From Crossaster papposus (Eukaryota > Echinodermata > Asteroidea > Velatida > Solasteridae), in assembly GCA_037893245.1 (NCBI GenBank), contig JBAIAA010000902.1, forward strand, positions 1 through 64,000: 64,000 bases of DNA, in the 5' to 3' direction. Below, in pieces: positions 23,974 to 34,800 of the stretch. The translations under genes were made by a program, and so were the position numbers. Below the pieces are notes generated by a model. The model was not told where the DNA came from, did no database searches, and saw nothing but the letters and a program-made list of their open reading frames with translations. Position 1 is the first letter of the stretch; the number at the start of each line of letters is the position of its first letter.

Positions 23974-24585
23974 TAGTCAGGTTTCTTATGTTTTTTCGTT
24001 CACATTTTGTGTAGATTTGCTAAACTATACATTTTTGGAAACGTTAGGATATACATGTACTTAACATGAAAACCCACGTTTACATTTGCTCTTAGATTCT
24101 TTATGGCGGCCATTTTGGATTTTTTTTAATGGCATTTTGATGACGTCATGATGACGTCAAACATTTTTCACAATTGTGTGCATATGTCTATGACCCAATA
24201 AACATATTACAAAAAGAATTTTGAATTTATCATGTTCTGTTGATGAGATATGGCTTAAAGGTCCAAAATGAAACAAATTCATAAAAAATCACACGATGAC
24301 GTCATCATGTTGTCACTTCAATTTATATCTATAACACATCCCGCCATACCAAGTTTGAACCCAATCGGACTTATACTTCCAGAGATATAGGGCATTGAAA
24401 AAAATGGACCTTTAACGTGACACCCAATGACTTTTCATGTGTCACGTCACATTAAAGAACCATTTTTTTTAAAGAACCTAAAAACAAATGTCGAGTATAT
24501 CCTAACGTTTCCAAAAATATATAGTTTAGTAAATCTACACAAAAAGTGAACGAAACTTTCAATATGTACATTATGAACCTGACTA
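23974..24585. mobile_element. Foldback element rich in TGACGTCA
   Basis: It begins TAGTCAGGTT and ends AACCTGACTA. The arms share TCGTTCAC, GTGTAGATTTGCTAAACTAT and GGAAACGTTAGGATATAC in mirror order (about 80 bp each). The interior holds several GATGACGTCA/TGACGTCATC sites. Confidence 0.8.
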
Positions 24586-25016
24586 TCAGGTCAGGGTGAA
24601 AAATGTCCCACATTTAGGGAATTTTAAGCGGGCAGCTAAATGTCAATAAAAAAAACCTGACAGCTGTCGGAGATTGACAAATCACTGTCGACAGAAGAAT
24701 TGTACCCCGAATATTGACCGCATCATAGGACTACCTGGGTTTATGTCTCCCCCTGGTGCGATGCCATGTTCACCTCGTAACAAAATGGCTTGCGTGCGTG
24801 TGTACGTGTGTGTGAAGGAAGAACTCTTCTGCAATGGAATGTACAGTTGTCACGACATGTCATCAGATGCAATATATTGTGCATGTGTAGGTTACTGAAT
24901 ACTGGAGGAGTGCGCTCGGTCATATCACCACCAAGGACCGAGGAGGAAGGCTATCTAACCGGCCATCTGGGGCACTATACAACAATTTATGTGCGCACGT
25001 AATATAATACAGGGCC

Positions 25017-25090
25017 CACAAAAACGAACAAGCATACTTCCACTACCCCGAGGCCAAAACTATACCTATTTTTGTCGTCCTAAACTCATT
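25017..25090. mobile_element. Fragment of the 62991 foldback family
   Basis: It shares GGCCCACA, ACAAGCATACTTCCACTACC and CCGAGGCCAAAACTA with the left arm of 62991-63390. Confidence 0.6.
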
Positions 25091-25198
25091 TAAGTCCCCC
25101 CCCCCCCCCAACAAATCTTACCAAAATATGAAAACTGTACACTATGTATACACGTAACAAAAACAACTACATGAACATGTAGTAAACAGTGTTTAGTG

Positions 25199-25940
25199 CG
25201 TACTTACTTAATCCTCTTCATCCCCTTCATCCCCAGTGGGACATAAGGCCGCACTCAGCTGCTGCCACCGAGTTTCGTCTTGAGCTTTGGCCTGTGCCTC
25301 ATCCCACATCAGCCCCATCTCCTCCAGTTCAGTTGACACTGTCCGGCGCCAGGTGTTCTACGGCCCGCCACTCTTCATTTTACCTGCTAGCGTCCATCTC
25401 AAGGCGATATTTGGTATCCTGTTTGGAGACACAAGGACATGGCCATGGCCATGGCCAAGCCACCGCAATCTGCTCATCTTGATCGCAAGAGCCTGAGGTG
25501 CGAGTCCATGCCAGCTCATCTTTCTAAACAGCTTCTCTTTGCTGATTTGTTTAGGCCAATATTTATATTGCAGATCTTGCGCAGTCGACTGTTGTGGGCG
25601 GCGTAAATTTTGCTTAGGTTCTTCTTGACCACTCTCCAGCACTTGGAGCCATACAGCAGCACTGACTTGATTGACATTGCTGTTGAATAACCTGATTTTG
25701 GTTTTGAGGCTGTACTGTTTGGACTTCCAGATTGGTCGGGGTCTGCTGAATGCTCCTCTAGCTTTATTAGGTCGAGCCTTGATGTCTTTCCGAGTACATG
25801 TACCACTATCACTGCTGGTAAGGCTACCAAGGTAAATGAAGTCTTTAACACACTCAAGTGCCTCTCCGTCGATGGTAGTTGGAGGTGTCGCTGTCGAGCA
25901 TAAGCACCAAGTGTCATAGGCCGTATGGTGTAACTGAAAA
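25199..25940 (-). pseudogene. 5'-truncated, frameshifted LINE reverse transcriptase C-terminus
   Basis: Minus-strand frames read ECVKDFIYLGSLTSSD, KARGAFSRPRPIWKSKQYSL, then after a frameshift SVLLYGSKCWRVVKKNL and LRKICNI, then back to MSRLRWLGHGHGH and IPNIALRWTLAGK. A further frame ends GDEGDEED and stop near 25206. This is the C-terminal part of a non-LTR retrotransposon ORF2, probably RTE-like. The GHGHGH stretch is a CATGGC simple-repeat expansion within the coding relic. It is inactive. Confidence 0.85.
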
Positions 25941-26089
25941 GATGCATAGAAAACGAGTTTCGTTTCGACCCCCATGGGTCTACTTTTTGAAGGCATATAT
26001 AGTTTCTAGTAGCTATTTAAAATACTATGCTAAAAGTTCTCCAAAAAATATCCAGTCGAACTTGAGTTATTCACTTTAAAAATGTAATG

Positions 26090-26230
26090 GGGCGAAACTA
26101 GCATGGGGCGAGTTGGTTTTTCTCGCCTAGTTTTCATAACAATTTTTGCCCCAAAGCCACTTCGCCCCATACTTTTTCCCCCACTTAATGTATATTGACT
26201 CAAACTAACTTGCCCCGTATAACACATGTA
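26090..26230. repeat. GGGGCGA inverted-repeat segment
   Basis: ATGGGGCGAAACTAGC and a second GGGGCGAG at the left face TTCGCCCCAT and TTGCCCCGTAT at the right. This is a small, diverged foldback with no coding capacity. Confidence 0.45.
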
Positions 26231-28511
26231 CATGTACATCACAAGACATCAACGTTTTTTGTAAAAAATATACCTTTTTACCCCTGTATACATGTAATTG
26301 TAAATCACTCCCTTTGGCTTGATAGGTGCCTTGATATTTGATCAATAAATAAAATGGCTTATTTAATCTGCATTATTTTGTATAATTTAAAAAGAAACAA
26401 TTATTATTATTAATATTTTTGGAGGGAGGGGGAATGGGTAATCATCTGTTTTGTTTAAAGGGGTCAATTTAATAGGTTTCATGTAAGGCAAGCTTGTAAT
26501 TAAATACATAATGAAAAAAAATCAAAAATAAGATCCACACAAAATCTATTGTTTGTCATTACATGTATATTCTTGTCAGCACTACACAATCTTCTGTGCT
26601 AACTTATGAAACATAACATTGCAAAGTGACAATAAAATAAACAGAATCACATGACAATTAAGGATTAACAAATAAATGTTCACAATTTGTGGCCATGTAC
26701 CCACATGTTGGTTGCTGTGGTCCACGAGTGATAGTGCCCGACTCGCTCTACAGTTTTATTTTACACTGATCTGTATTAACCTTACTGGGCATACTGTAAT
26801 CAATGGCATACTGAATTGTCTCTGAACAATTACATGTATTGTGATTAAAGTCAATGTTGCAATAACATTTGAAATGACAGAAAGAGTGAATTGTATGCAC
26901 AATTTGAATACATTTGTGTGAATGCCCATTTTTAGTACAATTAGTCAATATTTTCTGAGTTTTGGAAGGCAAACGTGCTTTCTCCGACAGTGTCTCTGCG
27001 CGCACGTTTACGCTTCTCCGCTGCATGCCAGGCATATTGCAAATTGTCAGACGTTCGAGATAATCCAGCGGTACACGCAACATTTACTTTAGCGTAAATC
27101 CGATGCGTAGTGTGACGACTGTTTGGCTGGTTTTCACGACCAATTCTCGTACGACAGTTGTAGCAGTAGCACACAGGTCTAGGCTAGTCAGTAACTTCTC
27201 TGCCAATTCGTTGTCATTTTCGCGGCTGTAACATTATTTTAAGTGAACAAAACAACTGGTTTTATCTCGGAGTCTTCGGCACGCGACGATCGTGACATGG
27301 GCGACGCCATGATTGTTTTGATTCGCAATGATACAATGGCCTATGACCTGAGTTGTGATTGGAGAATTCGGATCACGTGGTACCAGAGCGCATAAATTTC
27401 AAACGAATGTGACACGCTAGCGTAATGCGACTATGAACAAATGCCCCGTCGCTGTTGATCATTTAGTGCCGATTTTGGTCGATCATTACTCAAATTCGAC
27501 AGGCGTTTTTGTGGAGAACTGTTTTTAATCATAATCTCCAGACAAAACTATGTCCAAAACCAAAGAGTTCTCTTAGACCCACGGGGTCGAAACGGGATGA
27601 AAATAAAAACGTGTACACCGTACGGCCTATCAGTCTTCTCCTGGACATGGGAAAACTTGGAAGAAAAGATAGCAAGGTCATCAGCAAAGTCAAGGTCTTC
27701 TTTGACTTTGCCGACAATACATGAAATGACGCTTGTAGAGAACTACATGTACATACATTCATTATGATAGAACGGTCCACATTAATATTGTATCATACAA
27801 ATCATGTCGCGAGCGACTTTATTTATTCACATGGTATATGTCCCAAGATTTGTGTAGAAGTACAGGTCATTATACACACTCTACTGAAGTAAACACAAGC
27901 TTCGTGAAACACTCGTAAAAAAAACTAAATCTATTGAAATCAAAGCAAAAAGGCAAATGTAAAATAACAAGTTTCACAACATACAATTCTATTTAAGATT
28001 ACAGATTTACATATGTACACATCCGATCCAATTAGCCGAATTCAAAATTATGTGCGCCACGTGACTAACTGTATACAAAAGAAAATAACCATTTAACTTG
28101 TTGCTATAGACATTAATTGAAGAAATTAATATAGCTCCCGGATAATTCATATGTGTATGCATAGTGACAACAGATATTAGACTTGGGGATGTTGCGATAA
28201 AGTTGATATAATTTAAAGTGAACGTGATTTCACAATTCCCGTTTAATGTAATTCATATATTAATCTCGACAAGTATTTTTGTAAAGATTCTTGAATTAAA
28301 AGAACCGCACATTGTATCTTTAGTACTGAACTAGAACAAGACCCCAAGTAAACACAACAGTACATACAGTGAAAATAGGGTGTCAGGGGGTAAACTGCTT
28401 TATGCTGAATTAACACTAACCCAACAAAACCAGCCTTGTCCATAAGAAAGTTTGGTTGTGTTGCAACGAAACTAGCAATGCACGGAAGCTTGGTGATGAC
28501 GTTGGCTAGAC

Positions 28512-28648
28512 TATGGCGAACCGATTTAACATTTATAACTTATTTTAGAGTTGTTTAGAGGTACAATATCTATAAAATGAAATAAACATATCTCTAAATA
28601 ACTAAAATATCATCGCGCAAGTAATACATGTTAAATTGGCTCGCCATA
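28512..28648. mobile_element. TATGGCGAACC foldback
   Basis: TATGGCGAACCGATTTAACA at the left and TGTTAAATTGGCTCGCCATA at the right form imperfect terminal inverted repeats. The interior shares CTCTAAATAACT with 11356-11518. Confidence 0.75.
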
Positions 28649-29390
28649 AACGAACATTGTGTGCATTACAAGTTTCGTTGTAACACTAACCAAAAAAAGC
28701 CTGCTTGTCTAAAAACGAACTTCAGTTGCAGTTCAGAAAGGCTGGTTCAAAGACTACACGCTTTTCATTTTTATCCAAGATCTTTGTTCAAGGCAAATAC
28801 TTCACATTGCATTATGAACATATTACATATTTCATTCGATCCATTATCACAATCAAGGATGCTATTTGAACTGTATATTGTATAATAATGCAATGGATTA
28901 GAATGCAGCAAGAGATACGAGTAATAAATAACAGACGGTAAAGGTATATTAAGTTATTGTAAGATGAATTACATGCGATTCTAATCCCAAGTTGCGCTCC
29001 TATTGTACAATATTTCCCATTACTTCAGGATCACCACAAAAATCGTCTTTGGAAAATGAAATTCCTGGATAATGCCCTTAGGTACATAATAAATAAGCTT
29101 TTGGGAGTAAAAATACTATTTTGTGAGTTAACATGTCACATTTCATAGCCCGTGTGTTTTTGTTCAAATTCTAATGGGTGCCGAATGTTGTCAATAATGT
29201 CATTTTACCCCTCAATGACAATGACAAAAAGCAACCTTGTCTTTACAACGATTGGAGGAAACCAACTAATACTGCCTGAAGTCATTATTATTTAATGTTA
29301 TATATTTAATGTTAAGATCTCAAATTACCCAGTAGTAGAATGCAACTGGGTAGTGTTATATACATGTCCTCAGTGTTGTATCAGAGTCAA

Positions 29391-30126
29391 TAGCTAGTGG
29401 GTAGCTAGTGGGTAGCTAGTGGGTAGCTAGTGGGTAGCTAGTGGGTAGCTAGTGGGTAGCTAGTGGGTAGCTAGTGGGTAGCTAGTGGGTAGCTAGTGGG
29501 TAGCTAGTGGGTAGCTAGTGGGTAGCTAGTGGGTAGCTAGTGGGTAGCTAGTGGGTAGCTAGTGGGTAGCTAGTGGGTAGCTAGTGGGTAGCTAGTGGGT
29601 AGCTAGTGGGTAGCTAGTGGGTAGCTAGTGGGTAGCTAGTGGGTAGCTAGTGGGTAGCTAGTGGGTAGCTAGTGGGTAGCTAGTGGGTAGCTAGTGGGTA
29701 GCTAGTGGGTAGCTAGTGGGTAGCTAGTGGGTAGCTAGTGGGTAGCTAGTGGGTAGCTAGTGGGTAGCTAGTGGGTAGCTAGTGGGTAGCTAGTGGGTAG
29801 CTAGTGGGTAGCTAGTGGGTAGCTAGTGGGTAGCTAGTGGGTAGCTAGTGGGTAGCTAGTGGGTAGCTAGTGGGTAGCTAGTGGGTAGCTAGTGGGTAGC
29901 TAGTGGGTAGCTAGTGGGTAGCTAGTGGGTAGCTAGTGGGTAGCTAGTGGGTAGCTAGTGGGTAGCTAGTGGGTAGCTAGTGGGTAGCTAGTGGGTAGCT
30001 AGTGGGTAGCTAGTGGGTAGCTAGTGGATAGCTAGTGGGTAGCTAGTGGGTAGCTAGTGGGTAGCTAGTGGGTAGCTAGTGGGTAGCTAGTGGGTAGCTA
30101 GTGGGTAGCTAGTGGGTAGCTAGTGA
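29391..30126. repeat. 11-bp minisatellite, about 67 copies
   Basis: The unit GGGTAGCTAGT repeats head to tail for about 735 bp. Reading it through, I see a single substitution (GTGGATAGC near 30024). It is neither interrupted nor spaced. Every frame contains TAG or CTA, so it cannot code. Confidence 0.98.
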
Positions 30127-30779
30127 CTCCACTCGACTTGAGACTGAAGGAACTGTGATGGACTTGTAGTGACTCCAAAACAACTCTGCATGTCTAAGTA
30201 TACTCTTGTACATGGCAACAAATATGGTATGTTTATGGTAGCCCAACCGACCTGGATTTTTGGGGGCTAAAATGCAGACTTCAAACATGTTACTGCCATT
30301 TTGCTGGTTGATACTGTTTAAATGAACACTGGTTTCAAATATTTCCCACAAACGTATTCATTTTGCACATTTGAAACTGGACAGCAATGAAGTAAAAAAG
30401 GACAACATTTAATTATTTTCCTACCTACTTACCTGTTTTTGTTATGTTTAAGCCGTTACCATAAACACACCATTATTTTGTTAATAATCATAATCATAAT
30501 GGGACTACTCATTAACTTGGATTATAACTTGGGATCAGCCTGGAGCAAGATATGAGATGTAGGAAACCCCCCTAATTTGTGGTGTCATTGTGTTTGTTGA
30601 ATGTTGTGGTTTCTCAGGAATTAGATGGGTTTTTTGTTTGTTTTTTGTTTTGTTTTTTTGTTGGTGTTTTTTTTTGGGGGGTGCGCGTTAGTTTACAATA
30701 GTCTAGAGAGTGTAGAGGTATGGGGGACTAAGTCCCTTGTCTCATTTCGTGCTGGATATAGGGTTTTAAATAATTCCGG

Positions 30780-31050
30780 AGTACAGTGGCCGAGACATTG
30801 AATTCTTAGTCTGCGGGTAATTTTGGGGTTGCAGTGTGTGTGCCTGTGCCCTTGGGCAAAGGCACTTTGTAACTCGTTGCTTCTTCCCGCCCAAGAGTCA
30901 AAAGGGTACTTGTGAGGACAGAGATGGTTGAAACCCCCCTCACCCCAAGGGAGGTGAGATGGCATTTAAAATGTTTCATTGGCCCAATGATCAGGGGTAA
31001 TAATAATGTAACACACTTCAATCCGAGTTAAAAGTGCTATAGAAAAGATA
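30780..31050 (+). mobile_element. SINE, copy 1
   Basis: It starts AGTGGCCGAGACATTGAATTC and contains CTTGGGCAAAGGCACTTTGT, CTCATTGCTTC-like and GAGATGGCATTTAAAATGTT blocks. It ends AGGGGTAATAATAATGTA. The same order is found in 42214-42505. Confidence 0.8.
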
Positions 31051-31619
31051 TCTGTTATTGATACACTTGTTCCTACACATTTCATAATAATGTATAGTTT
31101 AACATGTTATGCAACTCTCCATTCATAAAATGGGGGGTTTTCTTTGCCAAAATGATATGTCCAGAGTTGAAGGAAAAAAAAGAAGAGATTTGTCAAACCT
31201 AAACATCCGCTAAGCATACACTTTACATGAAATGGGTTGAATTAAATATCGTGGAAACAAATTGAACAAATTTGGAGGTTTAAGTTCGGTAACAAATATC
31301 ATTTGTGTTCTTTCCAAAAGACAATGCATAAGTGCATGTCACACAACAGTTGGCTGAATTAACTATATTACACAACTGTTCAGTCCATCGGGATTCTAGA
31401 GTATATGCTTCGTTCGTAAAGCTTATCTTTCATACAATGTACAATAAATTACTTTTGAAAAAGTTCAACAAATCAAGCTCTAGCAATAATTGATCCACAA
31501 ATAAGTAAAGCTGAAGGATTATTAGTGTGGGTTTTGTTTGTGGGTTTTAGTTCCTTGGTTCGTGCAACAGAAGACAATCAGATTTAGCTGTTAAACAGCC
31601 AAGCAGCAAAACAAGACCA

Positions 31620-31722
31620 GGGCCGTTTTTCAAGCCCCGAAAAAAAGGTTCCGTCTCCGGCTCCGTAACCATTGCCAAACTGCATGGACGGAGACGAGGC
31701 TAGGGTTTAGAGACAAAAAACA
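31620..31722. mobile_element. GGCCGTTTTTC element, copy 2
   Basis: GGCCGTTTTTCAAGCCCC at the left faces GGGTTTAGAGACAAAAAACAG at the right. Same family as 20327-20440. It lies directly 3' of the SETD2 stop codon and may be within its 3' UTR. Confidence 0.6.
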
Positions 31723-31743
31723 GGCCTTGATTATCCCCGACTC

Positions 31744-31890
31744 TTAATCATCTTTGTGGTAGACTGGTCCAACATGGTTCATGTATTTCCTGATGTATTC
31801 TTTGGCTTTGTGCTTGACGTTAGAGTTGACTTCCAAGTCCTCAAAATTCTTGCAGTGTTTTAACTCTTTGTCCATGATGCCATGCGTCAG
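31744..31890 (-). CDS. SETD2: SETD2 exon 18: SRI C-terminus and stop
   Basis: Encodes [20 protein letters not shown] then [20 protein letters not shown], ending HKDD and TAA at 31744-31746. Acceptor TTGTTGCAG. Confidence 0.97.
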   Translation of the reverse strand: MTHGIMDKELKHCKNFEDLEVNSNVKHKAKEYIRKYMNHVGPVYHKDD

Positions 31891-34800
31891 CTGCAACAAC
31901 AAAACAAAAACAACACATTACATTAACCCTCAACTTGGTACAGGACCAAGTTCGCCAAAATCCATCGGACGATTTTATTTTTATACACAGGCTAATGGAA
32001 CCACCACATATTACACGTGCCTTACATGGCAACAACACAACTGGATCCTGGGCAACATTCAAAAATTGCACCGGCACTGCTTCAGGCCATCATAATCCAT
32101 CACCATGTTTTCACGCCTGGGGCCAATTTCATGGAGCTGCTAAGAACAAATATTTGCTTAGCATGAAAATTCTTTAGGTGATGTACATGTACATGTACAT
32201 GTATATTGTTTGTGACTGGTATTCAGCTGGTTTTTGCTTTATAGCATGAAAAGCACATGGACTTTTCACTTGTAACCTGCTTTTACTGAGCAAGATAAAT
32301 ATTATTTTAAAAATGCCAAGTATTGTTTAGTTTCAGGTTGGACCACAGAATCACACGCCTTAAAAATTGAAATCTGAAATTGCAATTTTGCAGAACAGAT
32401 GGCAAAAACCAAAATTTGAAGGGGTGGATTACTTTGTTCAATTTTGTTGTTATGTCAAACATCTTTGAAACCCATCTCATCCCGTTTTGTATTATGTCGT
32501 CATACATTCACTCACTGTAACAACTGTAGAAATGTCAATGCCATTTTCTCAATAATCAGTTTTTTACAACTTATTGCTGTACACAATCAGTTTTACCACT
32601 TAATGCTTTACACCGTTGCAAAGTCTGACTTTAAGCTCATCTTGTGGTGATACGGTACAGGTCACATATGTTCCATCTTTACTGTGCGTGTAGTTAGCTT
32701 GGACTCATGGAAGACTACAGTGTGTATTCCATATGCCACTCTGCCTGCATTATAGACCATGTAAGATTGAACTTCCGGGCACAACTGAGTTTTCTATAAT
32801 ACTTTGTTTTTTACTACGATCTGAACCATGAAACGGCCATAAATATGAATGATAAGTTCAAACTTAATTTTACAATATATAAAAACATGCATGACTGTTT
32901 AACAAAAAGTTGTACCTGTGCGTACAAGTTGCAACCTGATTGGCTCATTGCGGGAAGAGAAAATTCGGCCCCAAAGAAATCCCTGTACTGCATGTCGGTG
33001 CACTGACGTGACGTGTGCAAACGTCGAAATGCACATGAATTACATGTGACCGGGGCGCGCCGTCCGTTATCTGGGCTTATTGAGGGCGCCCTTATAATTA
33101 AGGGCACCCTCAATAAGCCCAGATAGCGGACGGCGCGGGAGGGAGGGGTCAAAGGGGAGGGTGTGTCCCCCTCCTCTTAGCGACTTTTTTGAATAATTAA
33201 ATGTCCTCAGAGGCGATCTGGTGCAATATTTTGCAAGTTTCATGACATATCATGTGATACCATGTCATCAGTAAAAGTTTACGTTTTCACGAGGTATAGT
33301 GTCACCAATTACCAAGTTTTCATTGGATATTGACTGTAAAATGATATCCTGACCATGCATTGGTAGGCTCGAACGTTATTACGATTCTGATTGTTTTAAC
33401 TTTAAGGGCTGATGAGAATGCACTGACGAAATAGCCTGCAAAAAATAGGTTTTTAATATTTTTCAACACTAAAAAAGGGGGGGGGGGCACTTGCTCCCCC
33501 TTCTCCCCCTCTGGCTACGTCCTTGCGTTTTTGAGGCCAACTCGCATGCTCTATTCCCTAATCAACTCGAGCTATAGGAATAACTAAACATCAGACAAAA
33601 GTCAGCAACACTCCAAAACACTAAACCTCTTGATTAACCCTAACCCCCTAGGCCAGGCCCTTTTTGCCAGCAACCATCCTCAATCCTCCAAAATCCTCAT
33701 TTTTTTTTTAAACCTCATTTTTTGAAAACCCCATTTAGCCTCAATCCTCAAAAATCCTCCACACTTGAAACAACATCATGTGCCTCAATTCTCCAAAATT
33801 CTCTGTTTTTTTAATCCTCCAAAACTGCAATGTGGATTCTGGGGATTGAAAAAAGTCAATCCTCCAAAATCTTCATTATGATTTTTTGAAAACCCCACAC
33901 AGCCCCATTCTTCCAAAATCCTCATTTTTTGAAAACCCCATTCAGCCTCAATCCTCAAAAATCCTCCACACTTTAAACAACATTGTGCCTCATTCCTCCA
34001 AAATCCTCATTTTTAAAAAAACCCATACAGCCTCAATCCTCCAAAATCCTCCAAAACTGCAATGAGGATTTTGGCGGATTGAGGAGCGTTGGGTTAATCT
34101 GTACATACCTTGCGCGCCAAGTGCTTGAAATCCTCCGTGTTTGTGATTCTTCCCACCTTACAGTCTGGTTTGCGATAGGTATTCAAGCAGCTTATCACAT
34201 AATGCGACATCTGTAGATATAATAATAATAATGTTAGTTCTTATATAGCGCTTTAGACTCCCACAATGTGGGTGTATCAAAATGCTTTACAATTATTATC
34301 CCTGTTCACCAGGAACGAGACCATTTCTGCAGCAGCTCAAGATCAGCGCATGTGGTCTCTACCTTCACAGGTACCCATTACTCCTTGGTTGAGGGAGGCA
34401 ATTGTAACAAAGTGTCTTGCCCAAGAACACAAGCACCGTGTTCCCTGCCAGGGTACGAACCCACGTACCATCGTAGCGTAGTCAAACACCGTAACCACTG
34501 GACCACAGCGCTCCAACAGGTACAAACAGATACAAACAGGTCGGCATTAATAGCCTCATGTTTGACCAGGCAGAACGTCAACGTTGAACGTAGAACGTTG
34601 AACATATCCAAATTTTGATAATCAACCAAATATTTGAATTGTGTTTTTTTATTGAAATATACGAATTATAAGTATCATGGTTTTATCGAATGTTGAAACC
34701 CACTTTGTTTTCTTAAAAAACTTAACCTGAAACTTTAACCCTGACTCTACTGAATCCAACATGATTCAATCAGTTGACATTTCAGTTGGAACCTGTTAGA

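Larger units (their letters stand above)
22024..31743. other. Intergenic region between the 3' ends of NGFR and SETD2
   Basis: No further gene is supported. AATAAA hexamers at 23483 and 23607 are possible NGFR polyadenylation signals, with low confidence. The region holds the repeats listed separately. 26940-27480 is CpG-richer and has short coding-like minus frames that I could not assign. 26240-26740, 27780-28500 and 28650-29390 are AT-rich with nothing recognised. Confidence 0.6.

Noticed and set aside
29391..30126. CRISPR-like direct repeats
   Set aside because: Units are contiguous with no unique spacers, in a eukaryotic locus; it is a minisatellite.
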